A model generated the notes under the pieces. It was given only the letters and a program-made list of their open reading frames with translations. It made no database searches and was not told where the DNA came from. This document shows positions 12,786-26,405 of a DNA stretch of 64,000 bases, in pieces (position 1 is the stretch's first letter; the number at the start of each line of letters is the position of its first letter). The translations under genes and the position numbers were made by a program. Source of the stretch: Trileptium ribeirensis (lineage: Eukaryota > Nematoda > Enoplea > Enoplida > Thoracostomopsidae). The stretch covers positions 1-64,000 of the forward strand of contig JASANE010017374.1 of NCBI GenBank assembly GCA_030248225.1. Direction: 5' to 3'.

Positions 12786-13469
12786 CCCTTACACAATATC
12801 ACAATATCAAATATCCTTACACAATTTTTAGACTCGTTTGATGGCTACCGCTATTCTATGCAACTCGCGCTGACGATTACACTTTTTACAATCAACTGGC
12901 GTCGTTCGTGATAACTTGGACGATCCAAAATTTATAGTACATTTACAGTACAAATACAAATTAAACCAGAAAACCAACCCCTGTTTTCCGCCTATACTCA
13001 ATGATTATCACCAGAAAATAACAATGTGTAAAATTGTACGTAGTCAACCTAAAAAATTTTCTGCTTTTTAAAAATTTCTACGCAAACGATCAAACAAACT
13101 ATTCCACCAATACAGCCAATCGCATCTATTCAGTTTGAATAAACAATAACGAGGTATAACGTCAAGAAATTAGTAGATACCATCTTAGCTGCTATATAGA
13201 TAAATTCAACAACCTGCTGCTCAAAGTTTTTTAAGCCGAAATGGTTGGTAAGTTGGTGTGTAATACGTATGTGTCTCGAATATCATGCTTTTTAAGTATA
13301 GTCTGTCAGTTCGAAGTTCGAAGTCTTATACAAAATAAATATATTTATTAAGAAAAAGGCAACGTTAAAAGCTGGTAAAACAAATGTGAAAAGGCACAAT
13401 TGAAAATAACCTAGCAAGTTAGCATCAAGTGGTCCCATATTATACAGTGGAATGCCAAATAATTCTATA

Positions 13470-14010
13470 TACTGGTCACAGATATGGTCACATGAATCCC
13501 GTTATCTATCGTTTTAAGCAAACTCGAAAACCCTTATAACGGAGTTTTAACAAATTATAGCATCATGTTGAATCCCACGAAGCCATGCATGGTTCAGAAA
13601 AAAGGTATTCCCAAGGGATACAGTAGTATACCCAAAAGAATATATCGATCACAGATGCATTCAAATAGATCTCACCGTTTTCGGCGACCTAGTAAACCCA
13701 AAAACTGATTTAACAAATTATAAGAATAAATTCAAAACCACGAAATCATGCATGCTTAAAAGATTATAGTGCTATTCCAAAAAGAGTGCATCGGTAACAA
13801 ATATCTTCAAATGGGTTACTCCAGCAACTTTAGCAAGTTCAAAAACCTATATAACCGATGCATCAAAATGCTGCATTAGATTGAAAATCACGAAAGATCA
13901 CGCATAGTTCTCGGTATCCCTTCGGATAGAGCATCACTCCAAAAATGGTGAATCGTTCACAGATGCATTCAAATCAATTATCTCAGCATTTTCAGCAATC
14001 TTTAAAATAT
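13470..14010. repeat. Diverged tandem repeat, about 155-165 bp unit
   Basis: At least three units share, in order, CACGAA..ATGCATG (about 13574, 13738, 13888), a 'tattcc' block, and CACAGATGCATTCAAAT-like sequence (about 13649, 13796, 13955). A further partial unit may begin near 13478. Confidence 0.7.
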
Positions 14011-14569
14011 TGATAGTAGACCATATAATGCTTATTAACGATTATGTTAAAATATAATATATAAAGGGTTGAAACAGGTCCTTTTGAGACTTCATTGTGT
14101 GCCCTTATCTCCATACTTACGAGTCTGACATAAAGTGTTGGTCACTTTGGATGGGCACTACAATATGGGCCTCTGGGGTACAAAAATCGAAAAAAGGGTA
14201 ATATAAAAAATATAAAAATATAAAAAATTTTATATAGGATAATTTGTCCCGTTGAGTTGATCGGAGTGCTAAATTTACGTCTTTGACGTGCCGCTAAGGT
14301 TCTATGGGGTCAATATACTTACGGAAGGGCGCTTCACTACATGATTCCGGGCTCCAGCAATCGAAAAAATGAAGTATATTTCATAAAATGTAATTTGACT
14401 GTTGAATCAATTGGAGTGGTTAATTATATTCCGAGGGTCCGGTAAAGGAGCTCGTAGGGGTTAGAGCACCCTCGAAACAACACTCCCATATATATTTCCC
14501 TCGGTGGTCCAGAAATGAAGGATGGTTTTTCTATCTCATGTTCATACATGCCGGCGGTCGGTCATGCCA

Positions 14570-14610
14570 GGGGGACGGGGGGGGGGTCGCGGCCATCCCG
14601 GGGGGTCGGT
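14570..14610 (+). other. G-run tract, G-quadruplex-prone
   Basis: Runs of five, ten and six G within about 40 nt, in otherwise AT-rich surroundings. The ten-G run is at 14577-14586. The sequence could form a quadruplex on the plus strand. Confidence 0.6.
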
Positions 14611-14945
14611 CGTGAGGACCTTTTTTGGCAGCCATATTTTTCGCCTATGAGGTCAATTTCGCCTATTCCGCACAGTTCTTCACCATCTTTCCTCGTGGCG
14701 TGTGGCAACGGGTTCCGAACTAGTATTAATATATGAATAAATTTTGAACAAGCACCCGCTGTAAAACTATATGTATTGATCGGTATATATTAACGATAAG
14801 ATGACACATAAGAGAAATAGTAAAGAATTGAAAACTTTTCCTTCGATTAAAAGATAGCTTAATACTATCTTTATAGCAAACTGAAGGTTAAAAAGCCCAC
14901 CTACTACGGATGACAGAATATATGTTTTATGCGCCATAAACTTAC

Positions 14946-14991
14946 ATTCTTGAATAAATTCAATCACAGCCAGTAGAAATAAGAAGTACAT
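14946..14991 (-). CDS. LU-module gene, exon 1: signal peptide
   Basis: On the minus strand an ATG at 14991 opens MYFLFLLAVIEFIQE and is cut by GAAT|GTAAGT in phase 1. The 46-nt exon encodes a short, strongly hydrophobic leader. Its phase fits the phase-1 acceptor of 11118-11270, giving ...EFIQES-SGFKCYVC..., a natural secretion signal directly before an LU domain. That fit is the main reason for choosing this ATG. An in-frame extension upstream exists (to 15069) but lacks signal character. Untranslated sequence and promoter were not identified. Confidence 0.72.
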
Positions 14992-17900
14992 AGTGCAAGC
15001 GCGGAAACCCGTGGATCCAGTGTAACAACAAGACAGGCTTTTGAGATGTTTGGCAAGTACTGACTGCATATCGGATCGATCTGTTACATTGCACTTTAAT
15101 TATAATACGACAATATTTTATACATATAATTTTCCCTAAAAAATTGGATTATGTAAAGTATCCCATAACAGAGAGTGGAAATCTTTATATCAGTGCTATA
15201 GAGTACAAATTCAAATTGCGAGCCCAGACTAAGCTTAGTCTTATGCTTAAAGAGACAAAATACTACACGATAATTCTGAATAGGGGAAACTGGACGAGAT
15301 ATGTTAGCGGGAACTTGATATGATATAATAATTTCAACGAAAACACGTTGGCCAAAGTCATTAGTCATAGCTATCAAAATCGGTTGCAGCCAGAAGCAGC
15401 TTATGTTTAATCCGTGCAGTGGTTGAATCCACAAAATTTTACGCTGTGACGGTTGTGTTCAGTGCAGTAGTACCTTGACCTAATGTAGACATTTAAATCG
15501 TACTCAAATAAATATCTGTGTTATCAATTTGTTAAGACTGTAATGGTGGATATACATAATACATAAGCTACACCCCTTAGGGCGTAATGAACACTTGTGA
15601 AATGGCGGTAATGTTGTACATAGGTTATTCCTCGGATACCTAACACAGGCATCTTGATGATTGTTTTTGCCTGAAGTCTTATTTAGCAAAATACGTACAT
15701 TCATATTTATAGCTGCATATATAGACAATAATAATAATTTTTGAAGAGTGTAATCATTTCATTTTATTGACGGAATGATTTTTTTTCGTATCGGAAGCAC
15801 TCGAGCAGGATGCGTGTTTTGTAGGCTTAGCTGATATCACAGCAATTCAAAACTGTGTCGTTTTAGCACCTTTAGCGTACTCCAAAATCCCGAGCCTTTT
15901 AAATGCCACGTTAAATGTCTTTTCGAAGTCAAAACTTAGCCATTCACATATGAAATTCATTTCTTAGTGACAGAATCATAATGCAGTATCAACCATGTCA
16001 AGTAGGTTGTTTAGGTTTGCTTTAGCAACTTTATATCGCGTTTCGCTTACCGAAACAGTATTCAAATCTACAAAAGCGCCATCATTAACATCATATAAGG
16101 CTCGATTGAGGATATTACGTAATACCACATTAAGTCATCTATGGAGCAGTTCACTTTGTTATTCACAGCTTTTTCAGTGGTTTAGGGCCAGGAATGCTGA
16201 ATTTGGTGTTGTGTTGGCAGAAACAAAAAAGGCGTACTCCGACTGAACATCAGACACTGGATCTTGTATGTACCCTATGTTCAATATTAAAGTCATTTTC
16301 CGTGGATATTAGATCTCGAATTTGTACCAACTCATAAGCTAATTAATTTTGTGTAAAACGCACCATATTTGAACAAAAATAATTGGCGAATCCGGCGAAT
16401 TTTTAATCCAAATGTGGCCCTGTTATATGCGCCTTAAACACTTAAAACTAACGCAGCTGCAGCGGAATAATTTAATATTTGATGTGACCTAGTGTTTTCA
16501 ACCCAACTTATTTTTATTTGAATCGAAGTCAACTTCTTACACAGGACCAACGGTTTCAGTGGTTATTAACTTCGGACAATGATAAAATTTATACGATTAG
16601 CTCTAAAGAAAACAATTACCAAGCCCACCTTCACAAACTTTGATCTTCGAAAACAATCTTTACACATGTCACGAGTCGTCACATAAAAATTGTGAAAGTC
16701 TGAATCTCAGCAGACAGCGGCATTCGTCGAAACGCCATAAGTGCAGAGGCGCAGTTCTGTCTCATATAGACTTGATATCACTTAGACTGAAAAGTGTAAC
16801 ATTGGACAAGGATTTCAGGATTTCACGGCTATACTCAGAATTGAGGGGTAGGCCCGCTGAACAAATCAGTAAGTAAAGCCGTCTGTCTCCCAGTTTCGGG
16901 CCCACAAATATGCGTCCCTGCTAAAATGATATTTTAACCGGTTTATACTTTTTAATTATTTCTAAATTTAAATTTTCTGCTAAAACTGCGACAAACTTAT
17001 TAAACATGAATATTGATCTAGCGTGCAGTTGAAAAAATACCGTTTACCGTTTATCCGCCATAATAACTTTAAGTGTGCCTACTTTTTAAGAACCTAATAC
17101 AAAGCGAATGGGTTTAACAAATATGAACTTTTAGTACAACGAAAATAAATAAACAAATCATTACATACAGTCTTCCTTCATGAGAGTTATACACTTTACG
17201 ACTTATATATATATTTGTAACTTTCTAACAATTAATTAATAAAATTATTAAAAACTTAAAACACATAGGGAATTGCATTATTATAATAATTTTATCACTA
17301 GAACAGACAGTGTTCTATAATAAATTGGAAAATAGTATGATTATTTAATAAAAGGAAAAATTACTTATATATCACAATAAAAAGAGAAAGGAAGAAAGAA
17401 ACGAAGAAATATATATATTTGGTATTAAAGTGAGAAATAAAAACCTCACTTGATCAGCAAAACTACTCCAGATTGTCAGCGGACGATGTATTTGTAAAAG
17501 CGTTTCAAAAAAATTATTTTCTCATCGTCGTCATTTCATCTTTTTGGAATGCTAAAATAGATATTATAATAAAATAATTGAAAACGCCGCGTGTCACAAT
17601 AAAATCACTCCAAAAATCACAACAGATTCATTAATACTTTCATTACGATGAGCAATATTATAGTGATTTGTGAATAAGTTTGAAAAAAAGTCAAACATGT
17701 GACCCAAGTTATTTTATAAAGGAAATGTGAAGTGAAAAAAAATCTAGAAATAATAGGGTGTTTTAATTTGGAATATTGCACGATGACAATAATATATGAA
17801 ATAAAAATGGAATTTATAAAAAAATTACTATATTTTTTATTATTATTATATATGTACAAATACATAATTCAGTAATTCTAAAAGACCAATTTGTTAAGCC

Positions 17901-20340
17901 AACAAATGTTGTTTGTTGAACGCCTGGAGAAATTTGGCAGCAGCAGAGCCATAGGATTACACTAGGTTACACTAATTGTTTAAATAAAGCAGAAAACTAT
18001 ATATTTTGTTGACACCATCTGGTTTTCACGATTTTCGTGACCCAAAAAAATTGTCGTGGCGCTGCGTTCAATTTTTAAAACCCGATGTGAAGGGTAATGT
18101 TTCAAATACTATGGCATGTTATCTTTAAAAGAGGAAACTACTGTGTGTTCATCCGCACTCAGGGTAGTAGTCAACAAGACGTAGTTTGAGGTTCGCCCGC
18201 ACTTCATCGAGTGTTCATCGCGCACCACTTTGCCCAGACCCGTTCATCCAGCTGGAAACACTGACAGGGGCGGCAACTGGTGTAATTGTATATTGGCGAA
18301 TTTCGTACGTATACAAGGGAAAAGAATGACTTTGATTTGTGTGAAATGGCTTGACAAATGGCCACCCAAGCAATTCATCTAAAATTTGCGCATTATGGTG
18401 GGCCATAATTTGTTTTGAAACCAAAAGTCCCATAAGGTACGTCCCAATTGAAATACACATCCGCCGCTGTCTTTACTTACTATAATGTTAAGATAGCTAC
18501 TATAATGGAATATCAGCCAGTGCTTTCTCCATCGATGCTGCTATATTTACTTGTCACAAAAAGCAATGGTTCTAACCATACAAAATTAATACAAGGAGCA
18601 AAAGTAAAATGGAATAATTTTAATCGAAATATGTCTTTGAGATCATGTAGGCTCCTGAAGACTTCAAAATTACACAGAAATTCTGATTCGTAAATTTGTT
18701 ACAAAATTTTCCAATAGTCTTCAATGCCATATATTTGGTCTGTAGAACAGTACCAAACGTTTTCAAAATTTCTTAAATGGGGAACCATTTCCACATATTT
18801 TGTTAATTATTTCCCTGATGCAAATTGGGAAAGGTATTCCCAATGTTCTGCGCTACCAGGTTTTGCACTGTAGTTTACAATTATTTTGAGAATTTTGCTG
18901 ATAAGAGCGGTTTTAGTGCTTTTCTGGGATTTAGTTTCTAGTTTCAAATTGGCCCAAACATTCAGAATTGTGAGTCGAATGAAGACAACCTGAAACATTT
19001 CATGACGCAAAATATTTAATGTTCGTGACTAAACTATCGGATTAAGCTTTAATTGTTAAAACATGTACTTCATCCACATGGTGCGACAATAAACTTCAGC
19101 CGATCTGTCAGTGTATTAAAGCAACCTGCTCGCTGCAAATTTGGGAATGCTAGATATTTTAACGTTTTGAAAAGTTTAGTTTCTTGAATCAAATGTTTAT
19201 ATCTTTTCCCAAAAATTTAGAACATAATATAGAGAAATCTATTTCGAGTCGTGTTAAAAATTTGGTACAAAAAATTAGAAAAATAGTCATCAATATTTCG
19301 GTCATGAACTGGTCCTGATTAGTAGTAGCTCATAATATCGGGGAATTGTCCTATGACTGCAAAAATTTTCTAAAATATTTGGGAAAAAATTTGGCCGTGT
19401 TTAATAAAATTTACAGTCCTAGACAATTTCGATTGCTCTCCTTTGCTAACATTTTCAAAAACCCAGTATGACATTTGTACATATTGTAGTTCTACATATT
19501 TTGTACCTGAACTTAATTCTCGATTTAAATCAATCTGACTATAAAACTATCACACCGTGCAAAAAATTAAGTCAAATATTTTACCATATTGCCAAATCAC
19601 AGGCTGATAACCACTAAATATTATACAGCTTGAGTTTTAAAATAGCCGGTTAGGCCCATTCGGAATAAAAAGTCGATTAACACTAATGATATAGCTATCT
19701 AAATATTTGGGATGCATTGTGAAAAACTAGAAGCCAACATCTGATGAACCATTGTCATGTTAGACGTGGCGAAAGGAACACTTGGTTTCATCTTGGGGCA
19801 AAATAGCGTCTTTGAATTTCTCATTCATCATTTGAAAGCGACATTAATGTGAAACGAATAATGTAGGAATCCTACCGAGATCCTGGACATTTTAAACAAA
19901 ACTCTCCTTCTGTTATAAATGTAAAGTTTCTTAAAAACAGAAACTTAAATCTATTTAGGTCTAAAAGAAGCAATTGTTTATCGCGTGCTCGCGGAACAGT
20001 GTAGACACAAAGAAGGATTGCTTTAAGCAGTAGCCGAATTACATCACAATGTAAAAAATTTAACAACACACACAATAACCGTTCCGGAGTATATACATGC
20101 TGCAATAAATAAAAATTTACTGCATGTAAACATCAAAACATGTATTTCACCCCGACGAAGTTATCGATCAGCCAAGAGCTATCCCGTTGGACAAGTGATG
20201 TCCTCTGTAGCATGACCTTTTACATAATATGCACAGCCAAATATTAACACTTTTGTCGTACTTTTCTGAATATATATGTCGGTCTCTTTAGATGTTGGCA
20301 TGAGTTTATGCTTTATACAGAATGTACATGTAGTCTTTAT
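14992..20340. other. Intergenic AT-rich stretch
   Basis: No recognisable gene. Weak coding-like frames were noted but not called. The minus frame 15096-15434 has mixed composition and no domain. The plus frame 16640-16869 ends at a strong GTAAGT donor but has no good acceptor or family. The minus frame 18215-18460 has no family. Around 17170-17880 the sequence is extremely A/T-rich. Confidence 0.4.
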
Positions 20341-20560
20341 CATCAAAATTGGACCGAGGTTCGAAGCCCCAGGGGTATCCAGGCCCCAAAAAGGCGTAGG
20401 GGCTTAGAAAAGTGCGGCAGGTTTTGTAGGGAATAGCACCTATGGGTTCGGCGACTATCGCGCCTCCAGGGGAGTGGAGCGAATGACCTCTCAAGGGGTA
20501 GCCGGGCCCTCGGAGAGGAGGGGGGTCGAAGCCATAGCGGTTAACCGCCTACCCCTATGA
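20341..20560. other. GC-rich island with a B-box-like sequence
   Basis: A sharply GC-rich block in AT-rich DNA. GGTTCGAAGCC near 20358 matches the RNA polymerase III B-box consensus, and a second GGGTCGAAGCC lies near 20528. No A box at proper spacing and no cloverleaf could be drawn, so it is not called a tRNA gene. It may be a degraded tRNA-derived repeat. Confidence 0.35.
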
Positions 20561-23500
20561 GCGGGTATGGTTTATCGTGCACCAACAATATAGTCAAAAC
20601 CATAAAACTTAAAAAAAGAGCGCACTATAGACAAATGGTTATAGTTACAACATCTTATCTAACGATCAATATTTTCGATTTTTGGGCTCTCTAACGATTT
20701 GGGGATTCAGAAATATCGATCCAACATTTTTATAATAAAATTAACATACAACATATGAACAATTCCACGACAAACGAGTATTTAAAAATCGCATTTACAA
20801 TAAAATTTTTATAGTTAATTCTACGCTGAATTATATTTGGTTGTTTGCGTGGCATTCTTAATATAACTCTTGTCTCAATGTATGGAGCAAAGTCTAGTAA
20901 CAGTCGAAAATGATGTCACACCCTTACAAAAAACACTGTATTCTATAATAATATCCCGTTGTGTGTATATATATGTTGAATAGTGCGATGTGACATAAAC
21001 AAAACATGGCCTCTTAATTTACAGTTAAGTTCAACAAGGAATAGCCGTGAAAGAGTACCCACACCTAATAAAAGGATTAGAACAAAATGATTTTGCTTTG
21101 AGTTATGTACATATTTTAAGACAGGAATGATGCTGAGTTCTGATATATCCCAGTTTATCAGTGATCAGAGATTGCGAATGATACAGCCACGCTTAGCCTG
21201 TTTTATAGGGGCAAGTGAAAACTTCACGGCTTTCGCAATTATCCAAATGTGGATAATCAAAAGGTGCTCAGCAGTATATATATTTCAATCCTGATTGCTC
21301 CAGCAGGTGGAGTGGTACCATTCCAAGCTCGCTAGATGAAGGATCAATCTATTATTCGGACAGTCATATTCTTTAACGAACAAAAATAGCTTTCACAACT
21401 TTATTGTTAGGCAATTACCAAATCACCTGTATTACATACATGTATAAACTGGGACATGTTAGTGCGGTACATTCGTGCATGTATGAATAAAAAATTGCCT
21501 TTGCCCAGTATTGAACCCCCTGTTTGGTTGCTCACACTACGAACTAGAACTTAATATTTCACATATTTTTAGCATTTTCACTGGAAATACTACAAGAATA
21601 TAACCTCGTAAAAATTCGAGTTATTGCGATAAACCTACATAAATACTTTGACAGAGTAACCTAACGTACTAAAACGCATAAAAGTCACACAATATCATTC
21701 ATAACTCGGTAAGTTTAGACGAACTAAAAATAATGAATATATAAAGTTATGAGCATTAACGTTGAAAATATGCAGTATTATACACAAAATAAACCTAATT
21801 TTCTATCGTCGTAATCACAGCAGTAAAACAAACTTTAGTTGCAGGATAATTAAGGTCTATTATAAATATAAAATTAGCAATTACAGAAAGACAAAGAGGT
21901 ATTTACAAAAACGACCATCATAATAATGTCATGACAATAAGCAATATGATGGATCGATTGTTTCTTGCAGTGCTACAGAATACTTGGAAGTTTGCATTTA
22001 GGCCAAAAACCAACTTTTACAGAATTAGTACCTGTTTGACATAAAGACTCAACCAAGCTAAAAGATTCGCCATTTAGCTGCTAACAATTCGTTTTAACCA
22101 CGGTAAAATAAATAATAATATAAATCTATTCTATTTATTTAAATAGACGAGAAAAAATATGATAGCATATTTGAACAATCGTTTCTACATTACTATAAAT
22201 ACTTGGAGGTATGATTTTGTCCAAAACCAAATTTTAGACAATACTTAATAGACTCAACCACATAAAACCACTTGTTATTTAGCCTCTAACGATTCGTTTA
22301 ACCACTGTAAACTAACTATTTCGAAGAAAACCTCTTTTACTCAATTGAAAAGACAGGAAATTATAAAAAAACTAAGAACGACAAATGTTGATATACTGAC
22401 AAAATAAAAATATAGCAAGTATTTTGTATTAATATTTATCAGAAAAAGTTGATATAATTGATATTCGAATGATATTACTCACGTGGATCGGACAAAACTA
22501 TGTCGCATCCCCAGTCTTTAATGAACGATTCTGCATATATTTAATATATTATATATGTGATCTCGGTGAGTGCTAATCAAACCCGCAGTTTACCATCGCA
22601 ACGGCAATATGTCGATCACTCACTCGTGTTTTGCAAAAAACTATTTTATGCATGCCAAGAAATACTCCTGAAAAACAAACGTATAAATATATATATAATT
22701 GGCATAATAATAAATATACTTTGATAGGTATTGATATTGAATCGAAATAGAATTTTGTTTAAAACTCCGGAAAACAAAAAATCGTGTCGCGCTAGCTCTG
22801 CATCATTTAACGCATGGAAAACAATTATTTGTGCCAAATGTAGCCAGAGGTGTGGGTTGGTAATCGTGCGACATAAATAATATCGTTGCCATGTCCCACT
22901 GAGTTAAGTATTTATTTTCAACTTTGAGTACCTACATAGTGCTAACCCGGCGACATAAAAATAATATCACTGTGATGTAGTGTCGAGTAAATTTATTCAT
23001 GCTCAATTATGCCTTAATAACCACGCGGAGTAAATGAATACGGTCTGAAAATATTGTGTAATCGTGTTTGTTTTTTTACCAGACGAGTAACCTATCAAAT
23101 GATGAGAATTTATTTAGGCTCTTCGTTTTATAATGAATTAAATTATTGCTGTCCTCATGATACGGATATCCTTGCCACTACCGAATTGAAATTAGTTTTA
23201 AAGTATGGTGTGGCCAGGTCGCGGCATGTAAGAGTATATACTGTGCTGAGGCCTGATTTAACATTCGTGATGCGCAGAATTTTTAGCTGGAGTGTTTTCT
23301 CTACAACAAAAGTGAGTTACCACTGTGTTGTCTCAAGAGACTTTAGGTCACACCCAAATTTTTTAGGATCAGCTCGACTTAAATTTTACCTTGCTCGGCT
23401 AGGGCTGATTAATCGGAAGTCGGCTCGGATCGGTCGATCACAGAATAGAGATCGTTATAACTTTGCCGGTATGCAATTCTTGCTACAACAGCTTTTTGGA

Positions 23501-25119
23501 GATTATAAAGCACTGTCTAAAATATACACCTATAACCTAAAAAGAGAAATTTAAAAAAATTTGACTGAATTAGCATATTGCTGATGAAAAACGATGGAAG
23601 CACAAGGTTATTTTGCCGGAAGTTTAAACCACATTTGTTTCACTGCTTTAAATTCAAATTGAATATACCATTAATCCTGCGGGTGAGTCCAGGGAATAAA
23701 AATTGATAAACTTTGGAGGCTAATTATCCAATTGTTGAATTTTTTTTCAGTTTAGTTGTACGTAGAGGATAGTAACGGTGTATAGGTTTCCGGGGGTGGT
23801 GAATACAATGAAAGCAAATGTGCTTGTGTTGTATGTATCAAAGATGGGAAGCCCTAGTTTCTAACAGCATGACAACTAATTGTAACTTGATAACTTCACT
23901 TAAACTAATTGTAACTTGATTACTTAAAATTGTTATAACTTGAAATTATATTTGATATTGAATGGTTTGTTTATCAATTTTGAAAGTTTTCGTCTTTTCT
24001 GTCATTAGAGGAAGAAAGAAAAAATATATGTTTTTTGATACTTTGCGAAATTACCGTACCATTGCTATTAATGTGTTGCTGGTGTATATTTCAAAACTTG
24101 GAAGGGATCACGAAAACGGAATTTGAAACATCAAGGTAGTCCCTAGGCGCAAACTGGCCAGACAATGCCTAGTTTGTCATCGCCGCGCGAGTTATCAGTA
24201 GTCATGATTTTTGTCACACTGGGCATTGTGTATAATGTATTACGCCAGGCAGGATCCTAGAAATCAGCATTATGTCCAGAAAATTACTGTATTTTCTACT
24301 CGCTGTCTGCATAAACGTTGCAACATAGCTAAGTTTTACTATATCATATATAATCTTGTTTAATGTTTTTCGTTATCAAAAAGAGCATAACGGTGTCTTA
24401 TTTTTCAATGTTTGAATGTATAGTTTTTCACCAATAATATACATTGATCAGTAAAGCATATGTTTGTACATCAGTACAAGCCATAGATTGATTATATTAT
24501 ATTATTTTAGTCCATGTCACCTTTAGGAGTCTATTGTTTTATAGCAAGGCACGCAGTACGATTTCGGTACGGTAAAAATATTGAAGCGATTACAATATTC
24601 GCGAAAGAAAAATTCCGTTACTTTTTAGCTTTTCTGATGAACCTATCAGTTTAATAAGCCTGCATGGTTGTAATAGCGTATGCACGCTCTGAAATTTTAT
24701 TGCCAATTGTAGAAACTATGTAAATCATTTACATCACGTAAGATTAGGTAAATAAATATTTCTGAAAATACGTTTCAGGCAAGGGATAAGTGAATAGCGA
24801 TCTGAAATTGTTACGGTTACCTATGGGCGTGTTCACATTGTGGCCCATCTAATCTAACGCAGCACACATAATTTTATCAGATCCGAATCGTATGCTGTAG
24901 TTTGAAACACACATATACCCACGTACACGGTAATTCAGGATCCAAAGCTAAATATGTGCAGTCACTGAGCATTGTAACATTGTGACATATATATTCTCAT
25001 GGTGATTATTGCAGCGCAATTTGTGCCAATAGACACATTTATTCATACAGAATCAGACATACGTGCGTAACAGCGTAATGTTGCTAAACGGTGCGCTAAT
25101 TGAGCTTGACGTAGGGCGT
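20561..25119. other. Intergenic AT-rich stretch
   Basis: No supportable gene. The plus frame 23054-23554 is long (about 166 codons) but starts without ATG and shows no domain. A two-copy tandem duplication at 21979-22325 is listed separately. Confidence 0.4.
21979..22325. repeat. Two-copy tandem duplication, about 219 bp period
   Basis: AATACTTGGA (21979 and 22198), CCAAAACCAA, GACTCAACCA, ATTTAGC..CTAAC and ATTCGTTT..AACCAC..GTAAA recur in the same order in both units. Confidence 0.7.
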
Positions 25120-25200
25120 GCGCTTGCAACTGTGTTTATTGTTCGCTCACTTTGTCAGGTTGCTTAAGGAACCAAACAACAGCGCCTAAATAGGATAGTA
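25120..25200. repeat. Copy of the dispersed repeat seen at 1-60
   Basis: Shares TTCGCTCACTTTGT with 1-60 and CTTAAGGAAC with 49170-49250. Confidence 0.4.
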
Positions 25201-26249
25201 GCTAAAGTACATACATACTCATAGGGAGTAGGGGTTCCCCACGGACGCTTCGACCTGCCCCCAACGCTTCGGCTAATGCCCCTTCTGACGGCACCGCAAC
25301 CTAACACATAGGTGGCCGCAACCACCTCTCCCGCTGACAGCCTTACCCTTCCTGAAAGGCTGACAGCCTCCCTCCCGAAGGACCAGGCTACCCCCTTTTA
25401 CTGCGAACCTCGATCCATGTATTCTAATGTACAAGGCTCTCGCCAAAACGATTTAGGTTCAACCCGCATTCACAGTAAAACTCTGCTCAACATTGTACTA
25501 AATACATAATAGTTCATGCGGGAAGTGCGATGCCTGTTATCTTAAATTTTTGTAAACCATGTGTATAGCCTTATTTTATCAAATATTACAGTAACATTTT
25601 ACACTATCGTTTAAATTTAATATATATGTTTTACTGACATGGTTGCCTACCAAGAGCCGTGCCTGTGCAAGTATTTTTAAGTCTGCGAGTACCTGCTCAA
25701 ATGATAAAGGTTCTACACCGCCGCTGTGCCCGTACAATCCAGCTCATAAAGTTTTTTCGAATTTGAGGGGCTCGAAAATTATATATAAACCTAACCACCA
25801 ACCACCAAACAGAATTATCTAAGTATGTCGATGACGAACTCTAAAGAAAACAATCAAAATTTCTGAACATCGCTCCTAAAGGGGACCACTAATTCTTTCA
25901 AATAGCTTCTACTAAACGAAATCTCCTAATCATTTCGAAAATAGGTGATTAGTGATGGGTATGCAGTGATATGCGCTATTCTACGAGTTTCCGTTAACCA
26001 CCGTCTCGAGATTTGTGTCCGTAGCCAGGCCGGCACACTAGTACAGAACTCTGTGCATACCATGCTGCGATACTTGTAATGCTATGTTTGTTGATAGACC
26101 GTGGGTTTACCTGTAATAACGGTGACGCAGCTGCATGGCGCAACTTCCTAACACCATGCCCATACGACCCCGGCTATCATAACCTCAAGGGCGGACCCTA
26201 AGTTCTGAATTTTAACTACTTTTCTTGGTCAGACCCAAGAAGTTACGGA

Positions 26250-26405
26250 GCTTAGCAGGCCGCAGGCGCGCTTCACGGGGTGTGTTCGGACCCCGCCCGA
26301 TTGGTTGCGCACGTGTCTAGTATTTTGGTATGATCACTGAGGTCCCCCAGGGAGGTTGACACCGAAACCTGCTCACAGGTCATAATGTCAAACCGATATT
26401 CCCTG
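26250..26405 (+). repeat. GC-rich dispersed repeat, copy A
   Basis: Shares an ordered series of blocks with 61304-61447: GCTTAGCAGGCCGC, a CGGGGTGT block, a GGGAGG..GACACC/GGGTCACC block, CTGCTCACAGGT and a pyrimidine-rich end (TTCCCT). Spacing is similar in both copies (about 119 versus 107 bp between the first and last long blocks). Identity unknown; it is not 5S rRNA or a tRNA as far as can be judged. Confidence 0.65.

Larger units (their letters stand above)
11271..14945 (-). other. First intron of the LU-module gene
   Basis: Phase-1 intron of about 3.7 kb. It holds a 35-bp hairpin (12751-12785), a tandem repeat (13470-14010) and a G-rich tract (14570-14610). No exon-like sequence was recognised. 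Confidence 0.6.
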